A stretch of DNA of 64,000 bases from Leifsonia sp. 1010 (GCF_031455295.1 NZ_JAVDSL010000001.1:1116001-1180000), one strand, 5' to 3'; positions 50,447-59,265 are shown, numbered from the stretch's first letter. The notes: generated from the letters alone by a model not told the origin. A program made the numbers and translations.

Positions 50447-51352
50447 ATGGAATTGCGGCAGCTGGAGCACTTCGTCACTGTGGCCGAAGAACGGCACTTC
50501 ACCCGCGCGGCAGAACTGCTGCGCATCTCGCAGTCCGGGTTGTCCGCGTCCATCCGCTCGCTCGAGCAGGAGCTGGGCACCTCACTCTTCATCCGCAGCA
50601 CCCGGCGCGTGGAGCTGACCGCTGCCGGACAGGCGCTCCTGGCCGACTCGGTGCGCACCCTGGCGAGCGCCGCCGCGGCGCGCGATGCGGTCGCCGCCGT
50701 GCGGGGGCTCCTGCGCGGACGCCTGACCATCGGCGCGGAGCCGTGTCTCGGTTCGGTCGACCTCCCCGCCGAGCTTGCGTCCTTCCGCACGGCGAACCCC
50801 GGCGTGGAGGTGCGGTTGCGCTACTCGGGATCCGAGGAGCTGGTGGATGACGTGGCCGGCGGTCGCGCCGACGTCGCGCTAGTGGTCGACACCGGTCACA
50901 CGCCGGCCGGCGTCCACCTGCGGCCGCTCAGCACCCAGCAGATGCTCGTGCTCTGCCACCCGGACCACCCCTTCGCCGCCGAGCAGAGCATTCCGCTCGA
51001 GGCGCTGCGCGGGGAGCCGCTCATCGGATTCCAGGAGGGCTGGGGCGCTCAGGCCCTGAGCCGGCGGGCGTTCGCCGCCGCCGGCTTCGACTACCGGGCG
51101 GCGATGGAGGTCAACGACGTGCATCCGCTGCTCGACCTCGTCGGGTACAACCTCGGGGTCGCGGTCGTTCCGGAGAGCTTCGCGCGCAAGCGTCCCGAAG
51201 CCCTGCGGGCAGTCCGCCTTCAGGACGCTCCGGTCTGGACCGTCGCCGTGGCGGTCGCCGAGCAGCCGAGCCCCGCAGCCTCCGCGTTCCTCACGCAGCT
51301 CGACCCGGTCGCCCTGACCCCGACTCCCGCCACCGCGGCCGCCGGCTCCTGA
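50447..51352 (+). CDS. LysR-type transcriptional regulator
   Basis: A 301-residue LTTR. The N-terminal helix-turn-helix is LEHFVTVAEERHFTRAAELLRISQSGLS..SIRSLEQELG, followed by a two-lobed periplasmic-binding-like effector domain. The target is unknown; adjacent aldo/keto reductase genes are on the other strand and converge. ATG 50447 follows TACGAT by 6 nt. The TGA stop lies within the left arm of a long hairpin. Confidence 0.93.
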   Translation: MELRQLEHFVTVAEERHFTRAAELLRISQSGLSASIRSLEQELGTSLFIRSTRRVELTAAGQALLADSVRTLASAAAARDAVAAVRGLLRGRLTIGAEPCLGSVDLPAELASFRTANPGVEVRLRYSGSEELVDDVAGGRADVALVVDTGHTPAGVHLRPLSTQQMLVLCHPDHPFAAEQSIPLEALRGEPLIGFQEGWGAQALSRRAFAAAGFDYRAAMEVNDVHPLLDLVGYNLGVAVVPESFARKRPEALRAVRLQDAPVWTVAVAVAEQPSPAASAFLTQLDPVALTPTPATAAAGS

Positions 51353-51399
51353 GTTTTTCCGCCTGAGACGGCGCTCGGGGGCGAAAAACTCAGGAGCCG
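51343..51399. terminator. 17-bp perfect hairpin, bidirectional terminator-like
   Basis: CGGCTCCTGAGTTTTTC (51343-51359) and its exact reverse complement (51383-51399) enclose a 23-nt loop. The LysR TGA stop is inside the left arm. Its A5/T5 runs give U-runs to transcripts from either direction. Confidence 0.8.
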
Positions 51400-51433
51400 A
51401 TGATGGGGGAGCCGACGGTGCGGATGCCGCGGG

Positions 51434-52297
51434 TCAGGCGGCGTTGAGACGGGAGAGCTCCTCGGGCGTCAGCTCGACGTCGACGGCCGTGACGGAGTCG
51501 CGGATCGTCTCGGGACGCGAGGAGCCCGGGATGGGGATGACGTGCGGGCTCTGCGCCAGGTGCCACGCGAGCGCGACCACCTGCGGGCTGATGCCGCGGG
51601 CATCCGCGACGTCCTTGAACGGCTCGAAGCGGCTGCCCAGGTCGCCTGCCGAGGTGATGCCGCCGAGCGGGCTCCACGGCAGGAAGGCGATGCCGAGCTC
51701 GTCGGCGAGGCGCAACTCGGGTTCGCTCGACCGGAAGGCCGGCGAGAACTGGTTCTGCACCGACACCAGACGGCCGCCCAGGATCTCCTGCGCCTCTCGG
51801 ATCTGGTCGGGGTTCGCGTTCGAGATGCCCGCCATCCGGATCACGCCCTCGTCGAGCAGGTCGCGGATCGCGCCCACCGACTCCGCGTACGGGACCTCGG
51901 GGTCGGGTCGGTGGAACTGGTAGAGCCCGATGGCGTCGCCGCCGAGGCGGCGGAGGGACTCCTTCGCGGCCTGCTTGAGGTAGTCCGGGTGCCCGTTCTG
52001 CGTCCACGATCCGTCGCCCGGGCGCAGGTGACCGCCCTTGGTGGCGACCAGCACGGCCGACGCGTCGCCGCCGGTCCAGGTGCGCAGCGCCTCGGCGATG
52101 AGCTCCTCGTTGTGGCCCACCTCGTCCGCGTTCAGGTGGTACGCGTCGGCCGTGTCGATGAGGGTGATGCCCTCGTCGAGTGCCGCGTGGATGGTCTTGA
52201 TCGAACGCTCGCGGTCCGGGCGTCCTTCGATCGACATGGGCATACCGCCCAGGCCGATGGCCGAGACCTGGACGTCGCCGATGGTACGTGTCTTCAC
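51434..52297 (-). CDS. Aldo/keto reductase
   Basis: A 287-residue AKR with Asp and Tyr in LIDTADAYHLNADEVGHNE, Lys in VATKGGH and His in YQFHRPDP. It reduces aldehydes or ketones with NADPH; substrate unknown. GTG 52297 has AAGGAG 5 nt upstream. It follows the larger AKR at 52329 by 31 nt and probably shares a transcript with it. Confidence 0.92.
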   Translation of the reverse strand: MKTRTIGDVQVSAIGLGGMPMSIEGRPDRERSIKTIHAALDEGITLIDTADAYHLNADEVGHNEELIAEALRTWTGGDASAVLVATKGGHLRPGDGSWTQNGHPDYLKQAAKESLRRLGGDAIGLYQFHRPDPEVPYAESVGAIRDLLDEGVIRMAGISNANPDQIREAQEILGGRLVSVQNQFSPAFRSSEPELRLADELGIAFLPWSPLGGITSAGDLGSRFEPFKDVADARGISPQVVALAWHLAQSPHVIPIPGSSRPETIRDSVTAVDVELTPEELSRLNAA

Positions 52298-52328
52298 TCG
52301 TTCTCCTTCGTGGTGGTGTGGCCCGGGG

Positions 52329-53309
52329 TCACCAGGCGTAGTCCTCGGGGGCCGTCTTGTGGCCCGGGAAGATCTCGTCGAGCCGCGCGAGCGCCGCGTC
52401 GTCGAGGTGGATGTCGATGGCGCGCAGGCCGCCGTCGAGCTGTTCCTGCGTGCGCGGGCCGATGATGGGGCCGGTCACGCCCGGGCGGGTCAGCAGCCAG
52501 GCCAGCGCGAGGTCGCCCGGCTCGTGGCCCAGTTCGGCCGCGAAGTCCTCATAGGCCTCGATCGCGTCGCGGTGCTTCTCGAGCGTCTCGGCGGCGCGGC
52601 CTTCAAGCCGGCGCTTGCCTTCGTTCTGCTTGCGGATGACACCGCCGAGGAGTCCGCCGTGGAGCGGCGACCACGCGATCACGCCCACGCCGTTCGCCTG
52701 CGCGGCGGGCAGCACCTCCAGCTCGACCTGCCGGGTGAGGAGGTTGTAGATCGACTGCTCGCTGACGAGCCCGAGCAGATTGCGCTTGCGCGCCTCGGCC
52801 TGCGCCGTTGCGATGTGCCAGCCGGCGAAGTTGCTCGATCCGGCGTACAGGATCTTGCCCTGCGCGATCGCGGTCTCGATGCCCTGCCAGATCTCGTCCC
52901 ACGGAGTGTCCCGGTCGACGTGGTGGAACTGGTAGATGTCGATGTAGTCGGTCTGCAGGCGCTTCAGGCTGGCATCGAGGGCGCGGCGGATGTTCAGCGC
53001 CGACAGCCGGTTCTCGTTCGGCCAGTCGCCCATGTCGCCGTACAGCTTGGTCGCGATCACGGTGCGCTCGCGGCGGCCGCCGCCCTGCGCGAACCAGTTG
53101 CCGACGATCGTCTCGGTGGCTCCGCGTCCCTTGTGCTGGCCGTAGACGTTGGCGGTGTCGAAGTAGTTGATGCCGGCGTCGTGGGCGGCATCCATGATCT
53201 GGTGGGAATCCTCTTCGGTGGTCTGCGGACCGAAGTTCATCGTGCCGAGGACGAGGCGCGAGACTTTCAGGCCGGACCGGCCCAGGTGTGTGTACTCCAT
53301 ATCCGCCAC
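52329..53309 (-). CDS. Aldo/keto reductase (AKR/potassium channel beta-like)
   Basis: A 326-residue AKR with Asp and Tyr in YFDTANVYG, Lys in VIATKLYG and His in YQFHHVD. NADPH-binding residues are in the GPRTQEQLDGGLRAI region near the C terminus. GTG 53309 is used; ATG 53300 is in frame. No near -10 or good SD is seen. Substrate unknown; may form an operon with the next AKR. Confidence 0.92.
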   Translation of the reverse strand: MADMEYTHLGRSGLKVSRLVLGTMNFGPQTTEEDSHQIMDAAHDAGINYFDTANVYGQHKGRGATETIVGNWFAQGGGRRERTVIATKLYGDMGDWPNENRLSALNIRRALDASLKRLQTDYIDIYQFHHVDRDTPWDEIWQGIETAIAQGKILYAGSSNFAGWHIATAQAEARKRNLLGLVSEQSIYNLLTRQVELEVLPAAQANGVGVIAWSPLHGGLLGGVIRKQNEGKRRLEGRAAETLEKHRDAIEAYEDFAAELGHEPGDLALAWLLTRPGVTGPIIGPRTQEQLDGGLRAIDIHLDDAALARLDEIFPGHKTAPEDYAW

Positions 53310-53396
53310 TCAACGCCCCGCCGAGTCAGATGTCCAACAGGTGGTGTGGATGGGATTGCGCGGTCGCGGTGATGAATCGCGTCAGGCTCGCGGCCG

Positions 53397-54194
53397 TTAC
53401 GCGTCTCCGTCGAGAATGCGCCGGCCGGCCTCGCGGATCACCGCGTCGGCGGTCTCGATGTCCGGCCCGGCCATGAACCCGTGCGACGCACCGGGAACCT
53501 CGCGGAGCAGCGCGGGGACACCGGCCTCCGCGCATCGCGCCACCAGGTGCTCCGCATCCGGGAGGAGCGAGTCCTCCGAGCCGACCGTGACGAACACCGG
53601 CGGGAGGCCTGCCGCATCGACGGCGAGGTCCGGCGCGTCTTCGAGGCGGTCGACGCCCGCCCAGGGGAGGAAGGCCCACTCGGAGAGTTCGCGACCGGGG
53701 CCACCCGGCGCCGCGTCGTCGTAGCGCGCGAGGCTGAGGTCGACGTTCGGGTTGGACAGCACGAGGCCGTCAGCACGGGCGGCCCGTGCAGCCGCGAGCG
53801 CGACGGCGCCGCCGGCGGAGTCGCCCCACAGCACGACCCGACGGTTCCCTTCGCGGCGGAGGGCTTCCGCGACGGCGACCGCATCGGCGGTGGAGTCGGC
53901 GAGACGCGCCTCCGGGGCCAGCCGGTAGTCGACCGAGACAACGGAGACACCGAGAATCCCTGCGATCCGACGGCAGTATCCGTCCTGCAGTTCGAGGTCG
54001 CCGAGGATCCCGTAGCCGCCGTGCAGGAACACCACCACGGCATCCGGGGGCGTCGCTGCTCTCGGCGTGTACCGGCGTGTGCTCACACCGCCGACGGGCT
54101 CGTCGTCGGCGACCCCGTCGAAGGGCACGCGCGGGCGCGCGAGGGCACGCGCGCGGGCGTCGGCACGCAGCCGCGCGACATCGGGATCGACCAT
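53397..54194 (-). CDS. Alpha/beta hydrolase (HSL-type)
   Basis: A 265-residue esterase/lipase. The oxyanion-hole motif is FLHGGYGILGD near 54-64, the nucleophile elbow is GDSAGGAVALA and the C-terminal His is in GASHGFM. It should hydrolyse small esters. ATG 54194 has GATGCT 6 nt upstream on the minus strand. Confidence 0.92.
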   Translation of the reverse strand: MVDPDVARLRADARARALARPRVPFDGVADDEPVGGVSTRRYTPRAATPPDAVVVFLHGGYGILGDLELQDGYCRRIAGILGVSVVSVDYRLAPEARLADSTADAVAVAEALRREGNRRVVLWGDSAGGAVALAAARAARADGLVLSNPNVDLSLARYDDAAPGGPGRELSEWAFLPWAGVDRLEDAPDLAVDAAGLPPVFVTVGSEDSLLPDAEHLVARCAEAGVPALLREVPGASHGFMAGPDIETADAVIREAGRRILDGDA

Positions 54195-54231
54195 GGGTTC
54201 AGCATCCCACCCGCAGCGGGATGTGCACCGG

Positions 54232-54489
54232 TCAGGCGCGGAGGGCGGCCTCGAGCTCGGGGTCGGTCGGCTCCACCAGGTGGCGGCCGTCCGGGAAGAC
54301 GATGACCGGGATGTTGGTGCGTCCGCTGATCTGCTGAGCGCGGTCGGCCTCTTCGGGGCGCGCGACGAGGTCGATGTACTCGTAGTCGGCGCCGAGTCGG
54401 TCGAGGAGGGACTTGGAGCGGATGCAGTCGCGGCACCAGTCGGCGCCGAAGACGGTCACACGGTCGAAGGAGACGGTCGGAGAAGTCAT
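54232..54489 (-). CDS. Glutaredoxin/mycoredoxin-like protein
   Basis: An 85-residue thioredoxin-fold protein with C19-R-D-C22 at the start of the first helix and TNIPVIVFPDG with the cis-Pro near 58-68. Similar small proteins in Actinobacteria serve as mycothiol-dependent redoxins (mycoredoxins, usually CxxC with other middle residues). It may reduce mixed disulfides. Just upstream on the same strand, 9 nt away, is a P-loop kinase. Confidence 0.9.
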   Translation of the reverse strand: MTSPTVSFDRVTVFGADWCRDCIRSKSLLDRLGADYEYIDLVARPEEADRAQQISGRTNIPVIVFPDGRHLVEPTDPELEAALRA

Positions 54490-54498
54490 TGCTCCAGG

Positions 54499-55191
54499 TT
54501 AAGCGCCGCTGTCTGAGAGTCCGGTGGTGCCATCCACCAGCAGCGTGGCGCGGGACTTGGACGCCTCGATCAGGACGGCGTTCGCGCCGTCGACATCCCG
54601 TGCCCACGCCGTCGCCGCCTCGACCGACCGGCCGTGGCGGGTATGCCGGTCGACCAGCCGCCGCATCCGTTCGTTCTGCGGCGTCTCCACGAACCACGAC
54701 TCGGCGAGGAGCGCGGGGATCCGCGACCACGGGTCGGCGTCGATGAGGAGGTAGTTGCCCTCGACCACGACGATGCGCGTGGCCGGAGGTACAGCGATGG
54801 AGCCGGCGACCGGTTCGTCGACCGTTCGCTCGAACGCCGGCGCGTAGACGGGGTTGCCCGTCTCGGTGAGCACGCGCTGGAGCAGGGCCGCGAATCCCCA
54901 CCCGTCGAAGGTGTCGATCGCGCCCTTGCGGTCGTGCCGTCCGAGCGCGTCGAGGGTGGCGTTGGCGAGGTGGAAGCCGTCCATCGGGAGGTGGACGGCC
55001 GTGCCGGTCCCGGCGAGTTCGTTCACCCGGTGGGCGACGCGGCGTGCGAGCGTCGTCTTGCCCGATCCGGGGCTGCCCGCGACACCGACGATCGCCCGGC
55101 CGCCCGTCGGCGCCAGCGCGAGGGCGCGCTCCGCGAGCGCCGTGAGGTCGGAGACGGGCGAAGCGGTGGATTCGGTGGTCACGCGTCCCAT
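54499..55191 (-). CDS. P-loop nucleoside/uridine-kinase-like protein
   Basis: A 230-residue kinase of the PRK/uridine kinase superfamily with Walker A G-S-P-G-S-G-K-T-T near residue 40 and a Walker B-like VVVEGNYLLID. The DGFHLANATLDALGRHDRKGAIDTFDG region matches the family (YfdR/fructokinase-like, often described as nucleoside/nucleotide kinase). Substrate unknown. No strong start signal; ATG 55191 is the first plausible start. Confidence 0.88.
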   Translation of the reverse strand: MGRVTTESTASPVSDLTALAERALALAPTGGRAIVGVAGSPGSGKTTLARRVAHRVNELAGTGTAVHLPMDGFHLANATLDALGRHDRKGAIDTFDGWGFAALLQRVLTETGNPVYAPAFERTVDEPVAGSIAVPPATRIVVVEGNYLLIDADPWSRIPALLAESWFVETPQNERMRRLVDRHTRHGRSVEAATAWARDVDGANAVLIEASKSRATLLVDGTTGLSDSGA

Positions 55192-55201
55192 TCTGCTGCG
55201 A

Positions 55202-56164
55202 TCAGCGCGCGAACCGGCTGATGGCCTCCGCCATGAGCTCCGATGCCTCCGGCCCCCAATGCCCCTCTCCCTCCACGATGGTCAGCCGGCTCGCAGGCCA
55301 CTGTCGGTGGAGCAGCCAGGCCGTGATGACCGGCCCGCTGACATCGTGACGGCCGTGGATGAGCACCGCCGGGATGTGCGCCAGTTCGCTCACGCGGTTC
55401 AGGATGGCGCGCTCGCCGGGCAGGAACGCGTCATTCGCCCAGTAGTGCGTCACCAGGGTCGCGAAGACGAGTCGCTGCGCCGGATCGGTGTGCAGGGGGC
55501 CGGGAACGAAGTTCGGGTCGAGGGAGACGTGGGTCGACTCCCAGGCGTCCCACGCGTCGGCCGCGGCGATCCGCTCCTCCAGCGTTCCTGTTGCGAGCAC
55601 CCGTGCGTATGCGTCGATCACGCGCTCGCCGGGTCGACGGTGCGACGACCGTTCGAGCGACTCCCACGCCTCCGGGAAGACGCGTCCCATCGTCTCCGTG
55701 ATCCAGTCGACCTCCGCACGGCCGGTCGTGGTGACGGCGGCGAGGACGATGCCGATCACCCGCTCGGGATGCGCGAGCGCATACGCCAGGGAAAGGGTGG
55801 ACCCCCACGATCCGCCCGTGACGACCCAGCGGTCGATCCCGAGCTCGGCGCGGACCAGCTCGATGTCGGCGATGAGTCCGTCGGTGGTGTTGGCCGGAAG
55901 GCGGTCGAGCGCATCCACGACCGACGGCGTGCTGCGGCCGCAGCCCCGCTGGTCGATGCCGACGAGGCGGAATCGCTCGGGGTCGTAGCGCTTGCGGTAG
56001 TTTCCGGGCCCCAAGCCGGAACCGGGACCGCCGTGCAGCCACAGGACCGGGACGCCGTCCGGGTTGCCGCTGGTCTCCCAGTAGATGCTGTCTCCGTCGG
56101 GGTTCTCCACCCATCCGTGCGCGTACGGCTCGACCACAGGGAACATGTCCGCACCGTACCGCAT
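55202..56164 (-). CDS. pip: Proline iminopeptidase
   Basis: A 320-residue alpha/beta hydrolase. The family motifs are LHGGPGSGLG, DQRGCGRSTP, GGSWGSTLSLAYA (nucleophile Ser) and the C-terminal EGEGHWGPE (His). Removes N-terminal proline from peptides in the cytosol. It starts 5 nt after the stop of the MFS gene, so it belongs to the MarR-MFS-pip operon. I chose ATG 56164; ATG 56146 is in frame. Confidence 0.93.
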   Translation of the reverse strand: MRYGADMFPVVEPYAHGWVENPDGDSIYWETSGNPDGVPVLWLHGGPGSGLGPGNYRKRYDPERFRLVGIDQRGCGRSTPSVVDALDRLPANTTDGLIADIELVRAELGIDRWVVTGGSWGSTLSLAYALAHPERVIGIVLAAVTTTGRAEVDWITETMGRVFPEAWESLERSSHRRPGERVIDAYARVLATGTLEERIAAADAWDAWESTHVSLDPNFVPGPLHTDPAQRLVFATLVTHYWANDAFLPGERAILNRVSELAHIPAVLIHGRHDVSGPVITAWLLHRQWPASRLTIVEGEGHWGPEASELMAEAISRFAR

Positions 56165-56169
56165 CCCGC

Positions 56170-57477
56170 TCAGGAGGTGCGGGTGGCCGTCGCCTCGGTC
56201 CCCTCGAGCTCTTCGCGGACCACTTCCCGTGGGGCGAGCACGACGCGCGGGCGGAGACCGGCGAACCGGACGCGCAGCCCGCGGTACTTCACGAGGTAGA
56301 TCACGCCGACCAGGGCGGCAGCGAAGCCGCTGGCGGCGCCGACGCCCATCGCCCAGCGCGGACCGAAGGTGTCGGCCACCCAGCCGACGATCGGCGCGCC
56401 GACCGGTGTGCCTCCCATGAAGATGGCCATGTAGATCGCCATGACGCGCCCGCGCAGCACCGGATCCGTCGTCATCTGCACGGTGCCGTTCGCTGTCGTC
56501 ATGAGCGTCTGCGACGAGATGCCGATCACGATGAGGGCTGCCGCGAACAGCCAGTACGTCGGCATCACGGCGGCCAGAGCGCAGCCGAGTCCGAACAGCG
56601 CCGCGCCGGCGAAGAGCAGCGAGACGCGCGGGCGGTCGCGCCGGGCGGAGAGCAGGGCGCCGACCACCGACCCGACGGCCATGATGGACGAGAGGATGCC
56701 GTACTCGCCGGCGCCCTGGTGGAAGACGCTCACCGACATGGTCGAGATGAAGATCGGGAAGTTCAGGCCGAACGTACCGATCAGGAACACCATGATCAGG
56801 ATGACGAGGATGTCGGGGCGGCGCCGCACGTACCGGAACCCGTCGACGAGGCTGCCGCGCGAGCGCTTCGCGCGTTCCGTGCGGTAGAGCTGCTCGCGGT
56901 GGAGCATCGCCAGAGACAGCAGCACCGCCCCGAAGGTCGCTGCGTTGATCAGGAAGACCCAGCCGGCGCCGACAGCCGCGGTCAGGAGGCCCGCCACAGC
57001 GGGGCCGAGCAGTCGGGCCGCGTTGAACGAGGCGGAGTTCAGCGCCACGGCGTTCGACAGGTTCGGCCCGGCGACCAGATCGGAGACGAAGGTCTGGCGA
57101 GCGGGTGCGTCGAAGGCGGCGACCACGCCGAGCAGCAGCGCGAAGAGGTACACGTGCCACAGCTGGACGACACCGGTCACGGTCAGGATGCCGAGGCCCA
57201 GTCCGAGCAACCCCATGGCGCCCTGCGTCGCCATCAGGAGCTTGCGGCGATCGAGGCGATCGGCCGCCCATCCCGTCACGGGCAGGAGGAGAAGCTGCGG
57301 ACCGAACTGCAGCGCCATGACGATGCCGACCGCCGCCGCATTGTTGTGGGTGAGCTGGGTGAGGACGATCCAGTCCTGGGCCGTCCGCTGCATCCAGGTG
57401 CCGACGTTCGACACGATCGCGCCGGCTGCCCAGATGCGGTAGTTGACGCCGGCGAGCGAGCGGAACATGGAACTCAC
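56170..57477 (-). CDS. MFS exporter (EntS/drug efflux-like)
   Basis: A 435-residue, 12-TM transporter. The loop 2-3 motif GWAADRLDRRKLL and the helix 4-5 region fit the EntS/MFS_3 efflux group. Control by a MarR gene that overlaps it suggests drug or metabolite efflux. GTG 57477 overlaps the MarR stop by 4 nt (GTGA); ATG 57468 is in frame. The pip gene follows after 5 nt. Confidence 0.92.
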   Translation of the reverse strand: MSSMFRSLAGVNYRIWAAGAIVSNVGTWMQRTAQDWIVLTQLTHNNAAAVGIVMALQFGPQLLLLPVTGWAADRLDRRKLLMATQGAMGLLGLGLGILTVTGVVQLWHVYLFALLLGVVAAFDAPARQTFVSDLVAGPNLSNAVALNSASFNAARLLGPAVAGLLTAAVGAGWVFLINAATFGAVLLSLAMLHREQLYRTERAKRSRGSLVDGFRYVRRRPDILVILIMVFLIGTFGLNFPIFISTMSVSVFHQGAGEYGILSSIMAVGSVVGALLSARRDRPRVSLLFAGAALFGLGCALAAVMPTYWLFAAALIVIGISSQTLMTTANGTVQMTTDPVLRGRVMAIYMAIFMGGTPVGAPIVGWVADTFGPRWAMGVGAASGFAAALVGVIYLVKYRGLRVRFAGLRPRVVLAPREVVREELEGTEATATRTS

Positions 57478-57905
57478 GAGTCGGCGAGCTCCCGCATGAT
57501 CTCGGCGGCCTCGGCCAGAGTGGCGCGCTGCTCGGCGGTCAGCGTGCGCAAGCGCTGATGCAGCCAGGCGTCGCGGCGTTTGCGTGTCTCGGCGACGAGC
57601 CCGATGCCCCGTTCGGTCGGCACGACGACGACCCGGCGTCCGTCCGACTCGTCCGCGGTTCTGGCGACGTAGCCTGCCTGCTCGAGGCGGTTGACGGTGC
57701 GGTTCATCGACGGCGGCTTGACCCGCTCGAAGTCGCTCAGCGCACCGATCGTCGCGGCGCCTTCCCGCACCAGGTAGGCGAGCGCGGCCGTCTGGGAATC
57801 GGAGAGCTCGTGGTCCTCCTTCTCGGAGCGCAGGCGTCGGGACAGCCGCGCCACCGCGATGCGGAGTGCGCCGCTCAGATCGTGGGTCGACAATCGTGCG
57901 CTCAT
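57474..57905 (-). CDS. MarR family transcriptional regulator
   Basis: A 143-residue winged-helix repressor. DNA-binding region: TAALAYLVREGAATIGALSDFERVKPPSMNRTVNRLEQAGYVAR, followed by the wing SDGRRVVVVPTE. It overlaps the MFS gene, so it likely represses that operon. ATG 57905 lies 4 nt from a large dyad (57909-57940), a good candidate operator. TAGGCT with 8 nt to the ATG suggests a leaderless message. Confidence 0.95.
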   Translation of the reverse strand: MSARLSTHDLSGALRIAVARLSRRLRSEKEDHELSDSQTAALAYLVREGAATIGALSDFERVKPPSMNRTVNRLEQAGYVARTADESDGRRVVVVPTERGIGLVAETRKRRDAWLHQRLRTLTAEQRATLAEAAEIMRELADS

Positions 57906-57908
57906 ACA

Positions 57909-57940
57909 TAGTTAGCCTAACAAATTAGATTGGCTAACTA
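57909..57940. promoter_or_regulatory. MarR operator candidate in divergent promoter
   Basis: TAGTTAGCC (57909-57917) and GGCTAACTA (57932-57940) are exact reverse complements with a 14-nt AT-rich spacer. Inside it, GTTAG-C-CTAAC (57911-57921) is a second perfect palindrome. It lies between the MarR gene and the divergent lipase-like gene. Confidence 0.7.
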
Positions 57941-57977
57941 AACCCCCTTCGCTGCTGGCGTACGTCAGACTGGGGCC

Positions 57978-58853
57978 GTGCACACTGAACAGGGCCGGAG
58001 TTTCGACGACGAGGACGGCGTCCGCGTCTATTTCGATGTGTACGCGCCGACACCCGAAGGCACAAGGCCGGCGGCCGCCATCCAGCTCGCCCACGGGGTG
58101 GGGGAGCACGCGGGACGCTATCGCGAGCTGGCCACGCATCTGGCCGCCGCCGGGTACGCCGTCTACGCGGACGACCACCTCGGTCACGGCCGCACGGGAA
58201 TGGAGCAGTGGGATGGCGACGCCACACGGCTCGGGAAGCTCGGGCCGGGCGGCCTGCGCGCGGCGATCCGCGACGTCCACGCCTTCAGCGACCTCATCCG
58301 GGCCGAGAACCCCGACCTGCCGTTGGTCTACGTCGGCCACAGCTGGGGATCGCTGATCGGCCAGATCGTGCTCAACCGCCACAGCGACGAGTACGACGGG
58401 ATGGTGCTCTCGGGCACCGCGTACCGAGCGCTCGGGTCGATGAACGGCGGCGACCTCAACAAGCGGCACGCCCACCTCGGGACGACGGGCGCGGAGTGGC
58501 TCAGTCGCGATCCCGCGGTGGCGCAGGCATTCGTCGACGACCCGCTCACGACCCTCACGCCGCTTCAGAAGCTGTTCGGCATGGCGGATGCCGCGCGGCT
58601 GCTCGGCCGCACCGCTCGCGGGCTGGCTCACGACCTCCCCGTCCTCATCCAGGTGGGCTCGGACGACCCGCTCGGCGGCCCGGTCAGCGCCCGGAAGCTG
58701 GAGCGGGCCTACCGCGCCCGATCGCGCCTTTCGGACGTCACCACGATCGTCTACGAGGGCGCCCGGCACGAGATCTTCAACGAGACGAACCGCGCCGAGG
58801 TCTTCGCCGACCTCACGGCCTGGCTCACCGAGCGTTTCCCCGCCCGCTCCTAG
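57978..58853 (+). CDS. Alpha/beta hydrolase, monoacylglycerol lipase-like
   Basis: A 291-residue protein with oxyanion region AHGVGEHAGRY, nucleophile elbow VGHSWGS and catalytic His in YEGARHEIFNE. These are typical for the monoacylglycerol lipase/lysophospholipase group. GTG 57978 lies 6 nt after CAGACT (57966-57971). It is divergent from the MarR gene and may share its operator. A long inverted repeat lies just after the gene. Confidence 0.9.
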   Translation: MHTEQGRSFDDEDGVRVYFDVYAPTPEGTRPAAAIQLAHGVGEHAGRYRELATHLAAAGYAVYADDHLGHGRTGMEQWDGDATRLGKLGPGGLRAAIRDVHAFSDLIRAENPDLPLVYVGHSWGSLIGQIVLNRHSDEYDGMVLSGTAYRALGSMNGGDLNKRHAHLGTTGAEWLSRDPAVAQAFVDDPLTTLTPLQKLFGMADAARLLGRTARGLAHDLPVLIQVGSDDPLGGPVSARKLERAYRARSRLSDVTTIVYEGARHEIFNETNRAEVFADLTAWLTERFPARS

Positions 58854-58870
58854 CCGAGGCTGCGCCCCCC

Positions 58871-58932
58871 GTCGAGTCCGCACAAACTGCACGCCGGTCG
58901 CCTGATCAGCGTGCAGTCTTTGCGGACTCGAC
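58871..58932. repeat. Long inverted repeat after lipase-like gene
   Basis: Two 24-nt arms, 58871-58894 and 58909-58932, are reverse complements except for two positions near the middle; the loop is 14 nt. The arms carry GTCGAGTCCGCA and ACTGCACGC. It could be a terminator or one copy of a genome-wide intergenic repeat family. Confidence 0.75.
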
Positions 58933-59008
58933 GTCGGGACGGAGGGCTGGAGAAAGTGTCTAGCGCGCGGGAGGGGAGTGCGCGGACACTGAGGGTCGGG
59001 AGGGCGTC

Positions 59009-59236
59009 ATGGGAGAACACATCCTGAGCGGACTGTCTCGGTTCACGCCGATCGACAACCCTGCGAACTTCAGCGGGCACGACACCGACCTGGCATGGAT
59101 CCTCGTGATCCTGGGCCTGCTGCTCGTCATCCTGCTCATCGGCCTGGGCGTGACGTTCCTGCGCAGCCCGGAGCGGGAGCTCGATGAGTGGGGCAACCCG
59201 AGGAACCCGCCGGGAGGCACACCGCCGCAGGCGTGA
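59009..59236 (+). CDS. Small single-pass membrane protein
   Basis: A 75-residue protein with one strong TM segment (about 28-50) and a short hydrophilic C-terminal tail rich in Pro and Gly. GGGAGGG lies 5 nt before ATG 59009. I do not recognise a family. It is followed by a small hairpin. Codon use and the SD support it being real. Confidence 0.65.
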   Translation: MGEHILSGLSRFTPIDNPANFSGHDTDLAWILVILGLLLVILLIGLGVTFLRSPERELDEWGNPRNPPGGTPPQA

Positions 59237-59245
59237 CCGCCGGAC

Positions 59246-59265
59246 CGTCCGCCCCCGGGCGGACG
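59246..59265 (+). terminator. GC-rich hairpin
   Basis: CGTCCGCCC (59246-59254) and GGGCGGACG (59257-59265) can pair (8 usable pairs). It lies just before the TAGGGT -10 of the lipoate ligase gene, so it may end transcription of the small membrane protein gene. Confidence 0.55.
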
